From positions 1 through 64,000 of the forward strand of contig JAFLCL010000002.1 of assembly GCA_017303575.1 (NCBI GenBank): a stretch of DNA of 64,000 nt, read 5' to 3'. Of the stretch, positions 1 through 8,947 are shown piece after piece. The first letter of the stretch is position 1, and every line of letters begins with the position of its first letter. A program made the translations under genes and the position numbers. This DNA is from Deltaproteobacteria bacterium. Lineage in GTDB: Bacteria > Myxococcota_A > Polyangia > Polyangiales > Sandaracinaceae. The notes beneath the pieces are model-generated. The model ran no database searches. It saw nothing but the letters and a program-made list of their open reading frames with translations, and was not told the origin of the DNA.

Positions 1-774
1 TGTGCGGCCGTCGGCGCCGCAGCTCGCGCCGTCGCAGTCCATGTCCGCGCAGTCGATCTCGCCGTCGCAGTCCTGATCGGTCGCGTCGCCGCACATCGAC
101 TCGGTCGCACCGCCGGGGCACACGCACGCGCCGCTCGCGCACTCGCGGCCGAGCGCGTCGCACGCCACGCCCTCGGCGCAGTCGGAGTCCGCGCAGTCGA
201 CGTCCATGTCGCAGTCCTGATCGACACCGTCGTCGCACGCCTCCGGATCGGACTCGTCGACGGTGCCGTCGCAGTCGTCGTCGATCGTGTTGCAGAGGTC
301 GGGCACGCCCGGGTTGCGATCGTCGTTCGCGTCGTCGCAGTCACGTCCCATGCAGCCGACGCCTTGGCCGTATCCGTCGGCGTCCTCGTCGACGCAGCAC
401 GGGCCGCCGACGGGCTCGCACACCGTGTCGGTGGAGACCGCGACGTCCACGATGCAGTTGAACGCGCGCGGGCACTCGGGGAGATCGGAACCGCACGTCG
501 GGACGCACGCACGACCTCCGACCGTCAGCGGCGCGCAGTGCTGGGAGTCGCCGCAGTCCGAGTCGTCCGCGCACGAGTCGCAGATCTGTCCGGTGCGCAT
601 GCCCGCGTCGCTGCCCGTGTCGGGTGTCGAGGGCGCGTCGGGCGTCACGAGCGCGTCGATCGTTGCGGGCGAGTCCGCCGTCGCATCGGCGCGCGTGCCG
701 GTCGACCCGTCCGCGCAGGCCATCACCACGACCATCGACATCGAAGCCAAGAGGACGAACCACGTTGCGCGCAT
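1..774 (-). CDS. Cys-rich lipoprotein with MopE-type metal-binding motifs (partial, C-terminus outside window)
   Basis: The reading frame runs from an ATG at 774 off the left edge (258 residues seen). Residues 1-20 form a lipoprotein signal peptide ending VVMAC with Cys20. A Thr/Asp/Pro-rich linker follows, then a Cys-rich region. Residues 128-173 carry the DxDxDG...DCDD...CNTIDDDCDG pattern of the 'putative metal-binding motif' (MopE-type) family common in myxobacteria. Further DQDCDxxxDCAD repeats run to the edge. It is probably a surface lipoprotein binding Ca2+ or another metal; no enzymatic role is visible. It is a structural relative of the gene at 42684-43811. Confidence 0.85.
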   Translation of the reverse strand, partial: MRATWFVLLASMSMVVVMACADGSTGTRADATADSPATIDALVTPDAPSTPDTGSDAGMRTGQICDSCADDSDCGDSQHCAPLTVGGRACVPTCGSDLPECPRAFNCIVDVAVSTDTVCEPVGGPCCVDEDADGYGQGVGCMGRDCDDANDDRNPGVPDLCNTIDDDCDGTVDESDPEACDDGVDQDCDMDVDCADSDCAEGVACDALGRECASGACVCPGGATESMCGDATDQDCDGEIDCADMDCDGASCGADGRT

Positions 775-844
775 CTGCGAGACCTCCGCGGGGTTCAGGC
801 TCTCACGAACCGAGCCGGACGGGCCACAGCTGGCCGCGTCGGTC

Positions 845-1381
845 ATGGTGCACGGGTCGATGACCTCGCAGCGCCCGTCCGCGCCTCCGCCTCCGCTTCG
901 AACGGCCGTGCCTCGCCCACCGTTCGATCGATGGCCCGTGCAGGCCTACGACCCGTCGTTCGGCTTCGCCTGGTACACGCAGCCAGCCACGTTCGTCACG
1001 CAGCTGACGGTCGAGCACGGCACGCTGGCGTGCGCGCGCTTCATCCAGGATCACATCGACCTCGTGCTCGAGCAGCGGAGCGAGGATGTCGCGAGCGCGG
1101 GCGGGCTCCTCATCCTGCACGACTGGCGCGCCGCCGCGTCCTACGACCTCGAGGCACGCCGCGAGTTCATCGAGCGCATGCGCGCCCGTCCGCGGAGCTA
1201 TTCGCGACATGCGGTCACGTGCATGGCGTTCTCTCCGATGCTCCGCATGGTCGTCGAGGCGGGCAACCTCGTGCTCACGCTCGTGACCGGCACCAAGGGC
1301 GAGATCGCGAGCGATCCTGCGCCGGTGATCGCCAAGCACCGCATCGAGGTGCCGCGGGCGGCGCGGTTCCCAGGCCGCTGA
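845..1381 (+). CDS. Hypothetical protein, 178 aa
   Basis: I do not recognise the family. From residue ~30 the protein reads as a compact alpha/beta domain (hydrophobic strands such as GGLLILHDW and NLVLTLVTG, and an amphipathic helix around EARREFIERMRARP). It has no signal peptide or membrane segment, so it is likely cytoplasmic. The frame stays open upstream to 263, but that part lies antisense to the lipoprotein gene and has no protein-like character, so I start at the ATG at 845; the ATG at 860 is an alternative. It is convergent with the CPBP protease gene, with only 13 bases between the stops. Confidence 0.6.
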   Translation: MVHGSMTSQRPSAPPPPLRTAVPRPPFDRWPVQAYDPSFGFAWYTQPATFVTQLTVEHGTLACARFIQDHIDLVLEQRSEDVASAGGLLILHDWRAAASYDLEARREFIERMRARPRSYSRHAVTCMAFSPMLRMVVEAGNLVLTLVTGTKGEIASDPAPVIAKHRIEVPRAARFPGR

Positions 1382-1394
1382 GCTCCGCGACGGA

Positions 1395-2195
1395 TCAGGT
1401 GTTGCCGAACACGAAGAACACGAGGAGGTCGTAGATCGTGTGCGTGTAGACGGCGACCGCGAGGCCGCGGAAACGGTAGAGCGCTGCGAACGCCAGGCCC
1501 ATGAAGAAGCGGAACAGGAAGCTCGCGATCGTGAAGCCATCGCCGAGCGCGCCGACGTAGTGCACGGCGCTGAACAGCAGCGAGCTCACGAGCGCGGCGA
1601 TGAGTGCCGCGCGCGTCGTCGAGAGCTTGGCCAGGCGCTCGAGCGCGAGCGCGCCGCCTCCGAAGAGACCCACGCGGAACACGAGCTCTTCGTGAAAGCC
1701 TGCACCTGCCGACATCACGATCCGCTCGAGGGGACCGAGCGTGCGAGGCCCGAGCTGGAGCAGCGGCGCGTGGTCCATCGACAGCCACACACCCACGATC
1801 TGCGCCGTGAGCCAGCCCACCGAGACGAGCATCACGAACGACCACACGGTGCTCTCGGCGATCACCGGAACGAGGGCCTTGGGCTCGAGCGCGTGGTGAT
1901 CGCGCTTGCGGAGGTGGCGCCCCGCGAGGGCGACGCCGACGGCGACGGAGAGCGTGAGCGCGACGTAGCCGAGCAGGGAACGATCGAGCACCTGGACCAT
2001 CAGGCCCGTCACGAGATCGGCGCCGTTGCGCAGATCCGTGAGGAGCAGTCCGAGGTGATAGACGAGAAAGACCGGCATCGTGAGCACGAGGCTCGTCAGC
2101 GGGTCGTACGGCACGGTGAGACGTCGCCAGCCCGTCGGCTGTGCGCTCTTCTTGATCTCCGCGCGCGGAGACCGCGCTTTCTCACGCTCGGCCAT
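1395..2195 (-). CDS. CPBP-family intramembrane glutamic protease
   Basis: A polytopic membrane protein of 266 aa with about seven hydrophobic segments. It shows the CPBP (CAAX/Rce1-like) motifs: EExxxR at residues 169-174 (EELVFR), FxxxH at 208-212 (FSAVH), and a third motif with H252 and D256. Family members cleave prenylated or other membrane substrates inside the bilayer, or act in bacteriocin immunity; the substrate here is unknown. The N-terminal 25 residues are charged and cytosolic. The sigma-54 activator gene lies just upstream on the same strand (33-base gap), so the two may be co-transcribed. Confidence 0.85.
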   Translation of the reverse strand: MAEREKARSPRAEIKKSAQPTGWRRLTVPYDPLTSLVLTMPVFLVYHLGLLLTDLRNGADLVTGLMVQVLDRSLLGYVALTLSVAVGVALAGRHLRKRDHHALEPKALVPVIAESTVWSFVMLVSVGWLTAQIVGVWLSMDHAPLLQLGPRTLGPLERIVMSAGAGFHEELVFRVGLFGGGALALERLAKLSTTRAALIAALVSSLLFSAVHYVGALGDGFTIASFLFRFFMGLAFAALYRFRGLAVAVYTHTIYDLLVFFVFGNT

Positions 2196-2228
2196 GGACG
2201 TCGGTACGCACGAGAACGACCGGATCCT

Positions 2229-3587
<1,359 letters not shown>

Positions 3588-3679
3588 AGGACCGCTCAGT
3601 CTACAGAAAATGGGACACCGCGGGCTGCCTGGCGATCCCTGACATCCTGCTGACATCGCGTGATCGCAGCGTCTGTCCG

Positions 3680-4576
3680 ATGCACACCGACAGCACTCGG
3701 CCCGCGCTGGCGTCTCACTGCGTCCACCTCGCGATCCCGCCCGGTTTCGTGTTCGCGCACACGCTGAGCTTCGTCGCGTCGTTCCCTGCGACCCGCGGCG
3801 AGCAAGAAGTCCGCGCTGGCGCGCTGACGAAGTGCCTCTCGCTCGACGGACGCGCCGTGCTCGTGTCGCTCTCCTCCGCGCGCGGGAGCCTTCGTCTCGA
3901 GGTCCGGTCGAATCGAGCGCTCACCGATGCCGCGATGGCAGAGCTGAGCGCGCGCGTTCGGTTCTGGCTCTCGCTGGACGACGATCTCGGCCCGTTCCGC
4001 GCGCTCGCCGCCGCCGATGCGCCGTATGCGCCGATCGCGGAGCGCTGGGCAGGTCACCACCACGTGAAGTTCCCGTCCGCGTTCGAGGTCGCGGTGTGGG
4101 CAGTGCTCGGTCAGCGCAGCATGCGCGCGGGCCGCCCGATGAAGCGCGCGCTGGTCGAGGCGCTCGGTCCGACGATCACGATCGACGGAACGACCCATTG
4201 CGCGTTCCCCGAGGCGAGCAGGCTCACGGACGTGCGTGTCGTGGCGTCGCGGGTGCCTGACCGTGCGCGCGCCGAGGCCATCGTGTCGATCGCTCACGCG
4301 TTCTCGGACCCGAGCTTCGAGCGATCGCTCCTGACGATGCCGATCGATGCCGCCGAGTCCGAGCTGCGAAGGCTGCCTTTCCTCGGTCCGTGGTCCTCCG
4401 CGTTCGTGCTCTTCCGCGGCCTCGGCCGCATGGAGAGGCTCGCCAGCGCGAGCGATCCCATCCTCGATGCGGCGCGTCGCGTGTACGGAGCCAAGAGCGA
4501 GCGTGAGCTCCGAGCCCACGCCGCGAGCTACGGCGCGTGGTGCGGGTACTGGGCGCTCTACCTGCGTCGCGGCTGA
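3680..4576 (+). CDS. AlkA-like DNA-3-methyladenine glycosylase
   Basis: 298 aa of the HhH-GPD superfamily (base excision repair of alkylated bases). After an N-terminal beta domain (about 15-100), the helical core has VLGQRS near 142-147, the hairpin LPFLGPWSSAF at 232-242, and the catalytic Asp in SASDP (D259), matching the AlkA SDL position. No iron-sulfur cysteines are visible, consistent with AlkA rather than Nth/MutY. It is divergent from the sigma-54 regulator gene (92-base gap). No partner methyltransferase (Ada) is seen. Confidence 0.85.
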   Translation: MHTDSTRPALASHCVHLAIPPGFVFAHTLSFVASFPATRGEQEVRAGALTKCLSLDGRAVLVSLSSARGSLRLEVRSNRALTDAAMAELSARVRFWLSLDDDLGPFRALAAADAPYAPIAERWAGHHHVKFPSAFEVAVWAVLGQRSMRAGRPMKRALVEALGPTITIDGTTHCAFPEASRLTDVRVVASRVPDRARAEAIVSIAHAFSDPSFERSLLTMPIDAAESELRRLPFLGPWSSAFVLFRGLGRMERLASASDPILDAARRVYGAKSERELRAHAASYGAWCGYWALYLRRG

Positions 4577-4681
4577 CGCATGCGCGGCAGCGCCGCCTCG
4601 TTTTGCGGGTGTGCGCTCGCGTGATCGCCACACCTGGGCGCCACGGCCTCGCGCTGGGGCCCGCACATGGGGCGTTCGCGG

Positions 4682-4697
4682 TGGCACGACGCTCGCT
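4682..4697 (+). promoter_or_regulatory. Predicted sigma-54 promoter
   Basis: TGGCACG-N4-TCGCT, with GG and GC separated by exactly 10 bases. It differs from the consensus TGGCACG-N4-TTGCT at one position. The predicted start of transcription is near 4708, 45 bases before the OmpA-like lipoprotein ATG. Confidence 0.6.
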
Positions 4698-4752
4698 CTA
4701 TCCGGTCCCGCTGGGCGGACGAACCGCCGGCGCAGAACACGGAGAGAGACCC

Positions 4753-5217
4753 ATGTCCAAGCTCACGCTCACCTTCTTCACTGTCGTCACGGCGCTCGCG
4801 GGAATCGGCTGCTCGCACAACGATCGCTCGACGGCGTCCAGCTCCGAGACCGTCGCGACCACGCCGTCATCGGGTGACGAGTCGGTGTGCGGCGAGTCGC
4901 AGGTGTTCTTCGCCTCTGGCTCGGCCGAGCTCGATGATGCCGCGCGCGCGCGCCTCGCTCGTTTCGCGACGTGCCTCACGAACCACGAGATCGACACGAT
5001 CTACGTGGCCGGCATGACGGATCCGGCTGGCGACGAGGAGACGAACCTGTCGCTCGGCCGAACGCGTGCCCGCGCCGTCGCCGATTACCTGCGTGAGCAG
5101 GGCTGCACCACGCAGTTCGTGATCCGCAGCTATGGCGAGGAGGGCTCGCTCCAGAGCCAGCCGCTCTGGCCGCTCGAGCGCAGCGCGACCGTGACCGCCG
5201 TGGCGGAGTCGAGCTGA
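4753..5217 (+). CDS. OmpA-C-like domain lipoprotein
   Basis: 154 aa. The signal peptide ends ALAGIGC with Cys20 as the likely lipidated residue (Gly at -3 is slightly atypical). Residues ~48-150 form an OmpA/MotB-type peptidoglycan-binding domain: VFFASGSAELDDAARARL, then TDPAGDEETNLSLGRTRARAVADYL and a C-terminal RSYGEEG-like stretch. The domain binds diaminopimelate in the cell wall, so this is a Pal-like outer-membrane to peptidoglycan tether. A disulfide between the extra cysteines near 38 and 74 is possible. The start is preceded by GGAGAG. A good sigma-54 promoter lies 56-71 bases upstream. Confidence 0.85.
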   Translation: MSKLTLTFFTVVTALAGIGCSHNDRSTASSSETVATTPSSGDESVCGESQVFFASGSAELDDAARARLARFATCLTNHEIDTIYVAGMTDPAGDEETNLSLGRTRARAVADYLREQGCTTQFVIRSYGEEGSLQSQPLWPLERSATVTAVAESS

Positions 5218-5288
5218 GCTCACCCACCGGATCGATCATCTGCGGCGCTCCGCGAGACGGGGCGCCGCGAGTCACGAGGAGCCCCCCA

Positions 5289-6161
5289 ATGATGTCCGTC
5301 ATACGAGGCGACCAGACGCTTCCGACCCTGCGCGGCGACAGCTCGCCTCCCACCGTGGAGTCGCGCACGACGCTCGATGCGGCCGGGCGCACGGATGTCG
5401 GTCTCGTGCGCTCGCGCAACGAAGACCAGTTCCTCATCGCGCGGCTCGGTCGCTGGATGACGATCGAAGGGGCGAGCATCCCGCACGCGACGCGGGAGCT
5501 CTGGACGCCGCAGGGCACGCTCCTCGTCGTCGCGGACGGAATGGGAGGGCAGGGCGCTGGCGACGTGGCCAGCGCCGTCGTGCTCGACACGTTCGCTGCG
5601 CACTCGCTCGCGGAGATGCCGTGGCTGACGTTCGGCACGCCCGAGGGCGACGCGCTCTTGGCCCGCGACCTGACCGAGATCGCGGCGCGCTGCCAGGACC
5701 GCCTCCACGAGGTGGCCGAGCGCAAGGATCTGCCTCGACGTCTGGGCACCACGTTCACCGCCGTCTATGTGCACGACATGCGCGGCGTCGTCGCGCACGT
5801 CGGCGACACGAGGGCGTACCTCGTGCGCGACGGATCGGTGCAGCGACTCACGCGCGACCACACGCTGGCCGCGGATCTCGAGGCCCTCGGTCATCCGGCC
5901 GCTCACCAGAACGTCCTCACGAACGCGATCGGCGGCACCAACGAGAAGCCCGTCGTGGACCTCGTCTCCATGCAGCTCGCGTCGGGAGACCGGATCCTGC
6001 TCTCGAGCGATGGCCTCCACGGCGTCGTCGACGAGGTCACGATCGCGCGGCTGGTCTGGGGCGCCAAGGATCCGCGCGAGGCCAGCGACGCGCTCGTGCA
6101 GGCCGCGATCGAGCGCGGCGCGCCCGACAACGTGACTGCGGTGGTCGCCAGCATTCGCTGA
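5289..6161 (+). CDS. PP2C-family Ser/Thr protein phosphatase
   Basis: 290 aa soluble phosphatase with all the PPM metal motifs: TDVGLVRSRNEDQF (35-48), VADGMGG (81-87, D83/G84), GTTFTAV, VAHVGDTRAYLVRDG, SSDGLHGVVDE and APDNVTAVV at the C-terminus. It dephosphorylates Ser/Thr on protein targets using two metal ions. The GGAG ahead of the tandem ATGs fits the start; ATG 5292 is an equal alternative. It sits in a same-strand run with an OmpA-like lipoprotein and a Ser/Thr kinase (6849), its likely opposing enzyme. Confidence 0.9.
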   Translation: MMSVIRGDQTLPTLRGDSSPPTVESRTTLDAAGRTDVGLVRSRNEDQFLIARLGRWMTIEGASIPHATRELWTPQGTLLVVADGMGGQGAGDVASAVVLDTFAAHSLAEMPWLTFGTPEGDALLARDLTEIAARCQDRLHEVAERKDLPRRLGTTFTAVYVHDMRGVVAHVGDTRAYLVRDGSVQRLTRDHTLAADLEALGHPAAHQNVLTNAIGGTNEKPVVDLVSMQLASGDRILLSSDGLHGVVDEVTIARLVWGAKDPREASDALVQAAIERGAPDNVTAVVASIR

Positions 6162-6228
6162 CCGATCGCCCGACATGGCGCGGGGCCGGAGCCCTTCGCC
6201 CGAGACGAGACCCTCGACGGAGAGACCC

Positions 6229-6672
6229 ATGCCGAACACGCAGAAGCGCGACTCGAAGAACAAGAAGGACCGTGGCGGCTCGGAGCGCGCGCGGCCTGAC
6301 GCGAAGGCGAGCACGCCCGAGACCAAGCGCGACCAGGCGACGAGCGCCGCGCCGGTCACGACGCTCGAGGGCGCCAAGGAGAAGATCACGCACGCAGCTG
6401 GTGAGGTGCGTGCATCGATCGAGTCGGCGGCGCGTCGCGCGGGCGACGCGGCCAAGGACGCGGCCGAGACCGCGCAGGCCAAGGTCCAAGACGCTCGCGC
6501 CGAGGTGCAGAACAAGATGGCCGAGGCGCAGTCCAAGGTGCAGAACGCCGCGAGCGACGTGCAGGCCAAGGTCGCGGAGGTGCGCACCGACGTCGAGAAG
6601 CGCATCGGCGCCGAGCTCGAGGCTGCGGGCAAGACCCTCGAAGAGGCGGGCAAGAAGCTGTCGCACGCGTGA
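6229..6672 (+). CDS. Ala/Lys/Glu-rich amphipathic-helix protein (LEA/apolipoprotein-like)
   Basis: 147 aa. A charged, disordered N-terminus of about 45 residues is followed by almost 100 residues of 11-residue-type helical repeats (AKEKITHAAGEVRASIESAA..., AEVQNKMAEAQSKVQNAASDVQAKVAEV). This is the pattern of late-embryogenesis-abundant or apolipoprotein-like stress proteins. It has no signal peptide. A role in desiccation or osmotic protection is inferred from composition only. The ATG at 6229 follows GGAGAGACCC. A strong hairpin lies 63 bases after the stop. Confidence 0.65.
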   Translation: MPNTQKRDSKNKKDRGGSERARPDAKASTPETKRDQATSAAPVTTLEGAKEKITHAAGEVRASIESAARRAGDAAKDAAETAQAKVQDARAEVQNKMAEAQSKVQNAASDVQAKVAEVRTDVEKRIGAELEAAGKTLEEAGKKLSHA

Positions 6673-6734
6673 GCGCGTGAGCCGACGACTGCGCGGGGTC
6701 GTGCATCCCCACGTGCACGGTCTCGCGCCCACGT

Positions 6735-6769
6735 GCGGCGCGCCGAGTCGGTTCGGCTCGGCGCGCCGC
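6735..6769 (+). terminator. Hairpin, likely terminator
   Basis: A 13-bp perfect inverted repeat (arms 6735-6747 and 6757-6769, 9-base loop) between the helical-repeat gene and the kinase gene. No T-run follows, so it may act as a Rho-dependent or pausing hairpin. Confidence 0.55.
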
Positions 6770-6848
6770 GCGGGGCGAACTCGCCGACCGCGAGCTCGCC
6801 GCCGAGCCGCCGATCGATCCTGCTCGTGCCTGGTAGCTCCGGAGACGC

Positions 6849-7724
6849 ATGGCTCGCATGAACGGCGTGAAGGACACGGCTCGCGGGCGCCCCACGCGTC
6901 CGGAGCGTTGTGTGCCCGAGGCGGATGGCTCTTGGTTACCCAAGAGCGGTCGCTTCGTCGGGACGACTCACCGCCTCGATTCGCTGGTGGGCGAGGGCGG
7001 GGTCTCGCGCGTCTACGCGGCGTTCGACCTGACCCTCTCGCGCCGCGTCGCGATCAAGATGTTGCGGCCCGAGCTCTCGGAACGCGAGGACCTCCGCACG
7101 GCGCTCGTGGCGGAGGCGCGTGCGTTGGCCGCGTTCCACCATCCACGCATCGTCGGCATCCACGGCTGTGACACGCACCGCGGCGAGCCGTTCGTCGTGA
7201 TGGAGCTCGTCGACGGGGCGGATCTGAGCGTCCGGATCAAGGAGTCCGGTGGCTACCTGCCGCTGGTGTTCGCGCGCGAGGTGATCGCAGGCATGGCCGA
7301 GGGCGTCGCCGCGATGCACGACGCCGGCACGCCGCACGGTGATCTCAAGCCCTCGAACGTGCTCGTGGACGCGCGCGGTTGCGTGAAGCTCATCGACGTC
7401 GGGTGCCTCGCCAGCGGGCTCGGCATCGAGGGAACGCCCGCGTACATGGCGCCCGAGCGACGCAACGGGGGCGGTCCGTCGGCGGCGGACGACCTCTACG
7501 CGTTCGCCGTCACTGCGCACGAGATCCTCACGGGGTCGCGGGCGCACGACAAGCCGATCGCCTCACGGTCCGGTCCCACCTTCGAGCCGATGGTCGCGGC
7601 GCACCGCGGCGTGTCGCCAGACGTCGACGTCCTGCTCGCCCTCGCGTTGTCGGTCGAGCCGGGCGCGCGTCCCCGTGGCATCACGCCGTTCGCGTCGGCG
7701 CTGCTGCGCGCGCTCGTGCGCTGA
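6849..7724 (+). CDS. Ser/Thr protein kinase, soluble, non-RD type
   Basis: 291 aa Hanks-type kinase with no membrane segment. Gly-loop GEGGVSRVY (48-56), ATP-binding K70 in VAIK, E89 in the C-helix, catalytic loop HGDLKPSN (163-170, D165) and DVG (183-185) in place of DFG. The Arg that usually precedes the catalytic Asp is Gly, so it is a non-RD kinase and probably does not need activation-loop phosphorylation. GTPAYMAPE (195-203) marks the P+1 loop. The lobe ends near residue 285 with no extra domain. With the PP2C gene upstream it forms a phosphorylation switch pair; targets are unknown. Confidence 0.9.
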   Translation: MARMNGVKDTARGRPTRPERCVPEADGSWLPKSGRFVGTTHRLDSLVGEGGVSRVYAAFDLTLSRRVAIKMLRPELSEREDLRTALVAEARALAAFHHPRIVGIHGCDTHRGEPFVVMELVDGADLSVRIKESGGYLPLVFAREVIAGMAEGVAAMHDAGTPHGDLKPSNVLVDARGCVKLIDVGCLASGLGIEGTPAYMAPERRNGGGPSAADDLYAFAVTAHEILTGSRAHDKPIASRSGPTFEPMVAAHRGVSPDVDVLLALALSVEPGARPRGITPFASALLRALVR

Positions 7725-7794
7725 ATCGCGACGCTGGCGTCGAGCGCGATGTGCGCTGGCGGTCGAATGCCATCGCGGGGCGACGGAACGAGCG

Positions 7795-7833
7795 CGACGC
7801 GAGCACGAGCCTCTCGGGCCCGTGCTCGCGTCG
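7795..7833. terminator. Bidirectional terminator-like hairpin
   Basis: A 13-bp perfect stem (7795-7807 with 7821-7833, 13-base loop) lying between the convergent kinase and DUF1328 genes. Confidence 0.6.
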
Positions 7834-7852
7834 GGTTCTCGTTCGAGGTCGG

Positions 7853-8023
7853 TCAGCCTTCGATCGGCGGCTTGCGGCCCGCCACGAGCGAGACGACCGC
7901 GATCACGAGGAAGCCGACGAACAGCACCTTGCCGATGGTCGCGGCGCCGGCGGCGATGCCGCCGAAGCCGAAGAGCGCGGCGACGAGGGCGAGCACGAAG
8001 AACACGATGGCGTAGTAGAGCAT
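7853..8023 (-). CDS. DUF1328 (YtjA-like) small membrane protein
   Basis: 56 aa with two hydrophobic helices (about 2-21 and 25-47) joined by a Gly-rich turn ([11 protein letters not shown]), the pattern of the DUF1328/YtjA family. The molecular function is unknown; members are small inner-membrane proteins often found with stress genes. It has a clear AGGAG 7 bases before the ATG. It lies 44 bases after the small Cys-rich lipoprotein gene, so the pair probably forms one transcript from the sigma-54 promoter at 8451-8466. Confidence 0.85.
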   Translation of the reverse strand: MLYYAIVFFVLALVAALFGFGGIAAGAATIGKVLFVGFLVIAVVSLVAGRKPPIEG

Positions 8024-8067
8024 GACGATCTCCTGTGATTCGTTGAGGGTCTGGATGCGTGGGGCGC

Positions 8068-8343
8068 TCAGGGGAGGAGGCCGAAGCACTCGTCCGAGCA
8101 CGCGAAGTTCTCGGTGCACGCGCGGTCGTCGAGGCACGTGTCGCAGTCGTTCGCGGCGCGCTCGTCGTTGTCGACGAACTCGTTGCAGCGGTCGCGGCAG
8201 GCGCCGCGGTCGTAGCTGGAGTCGTAACAGTCGGCGTAGCGGCCACACAGGTTGGCGCAGTCCACGGCCTGGTCGATCTCCTGGACGCAGCCGGCGCCGC
8301 CGAGCGAGGCGAGCAGGAAGAACGTCATCGTTGCGCGAGTCAT
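8068..8343 (-). CDS. Small Cys-rich lipoprotein
   Basis: 91 aa. Signal peptide [19 protein letters not shown] with lipobox Cys19. The mature part has about ten further cysteines in paired spacing ([41 protein letters not shown]), suggesting several disulfides, like many myxobacterial surface proteins. The function is unknown. An AGGA lies 7 bases before the ATG at 8343; the in-frame ATG at 8349 overlaps that ribosome site and is less likely. Confidence 0.75.
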   Translation of the reverse strand: MTRATMTFFLLASLGGAGCVQEIDQAVDCANLCGRYADCYDSSYDRGACRDRCNEFVDNDERAANDCDTCLDDRACTENFACSDECFGLLP

Positions 8344-8450
8344 GGTCATTTCCTCTTTCGTGGGTGGAAGACACGCAGCCGTGCCCGTGGCGCACGCGTT
8401 CGTGCGACCGGCGGCTCGGGCCTTCCAATCGAGCCTTCGCCGAGGAGTAG

Positions 8451-8466
8451 AGCAGTCGTCGTGCCA
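8451..8466 (-). promoter_or_regulatory. Predicted sigma-54 promoter
   Basis: Reads TGGCACG-N4-CTGCT on the minus strand, GG-N10-GC. The predicted transcript starts near 8440 and would carry a ~97-base leader into the Cys-rich lipoprotein and DUF1328 genes. Confidence 0.55.
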
Positions 8467-8477
8467 AGCTCGTCGCG

Positions 8478-8759
8478 TCACTCCCGCGCGAAGTCCTCGA
8501 GCCACTCGCCCGCGGCCTGCGTTCCGTCCTCCCGCGTCTCTCGACGTCGCTGCCGGATGCCCGAGCCGGCAGGAGGTGCCTCGGCGGGCTCGCGCCGATC
8601 GCGCCGATCGCCCACGGAATCAGGCGTTTCGTGCGTCGACTCGCGAGCCGGTGATGGCGCGCGTGAAGCCTCGCACTCGCAGCCGAGGCCAGCGACTGCG
8701 AGGACGAGGAGCACGATGCTCCTCGCGGGAAGAGAACGACGGGCGCGGACGTGTTGCAT
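8478..8759 (-). CDS. Small Arg/Glu-rich lipoprotein
   Basis: 93 aa. A positively charged N-terminus, a short hydrophobic core and LAVAGLGC (Cys27) form a lipoprotein signal. The rest is hydrophilic and disordered (Arg, Glu, Pro). I do not recognise the family. The ATG at 8759 has no ribosome site and lies where transcription from the sigma-54 site at 8771-8786 should begin. A GTG at 8714 has AGGAG in front of it but would leave a very short signal peptide, so the start is uncertain. Confidence 0.55.
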   Translation of the reverse strand: MQHVRARRSLPARSIVLLVLAVAGLGCECEASRAPSPARESTHETPDSVGDRRDRREPAEAPPAGSGIRQRRRETREDGTQAAGEWLEDFARE

Positions 8760-8770
8760 ACGACCGACGT

Positions 8771-8786
8771 CGCAGCGGGCGTGCCA
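8771..8786 (-). promoter_or_regulatory. Predicted sigma-54 promoter, leaderless spacing
   Basis: Minus strand TGGCACG-N4-CTGCG, GG-N10-GC. The expected transcription start is near 8760, right at the ATG of the small lipoprotein gene. Confidence 0.5.
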
Positions 8787-8947
8787 CGCGGATCGTGCGT
8801 CGACGACACGTTGCCTGCGCTCAGCGAGCGCTCACGCGACGCGTGTGCGGACTTGCCTCACTCGCGCGCCCACGCACGTTCGCTTCACGCGAGTCACCGT
8901 CCCTGCGTGATGACGAGCACGGCACGTCTTCTGCTCGCTGCGGCCCG

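Noticed and set aside
263-844. Plus-strand open frame upstream of the 178-aa gene
   Set aside because: It lies antisense to a clear MopE-like lipoprotein and has no protein-like pattern; the downstream part only is kept.
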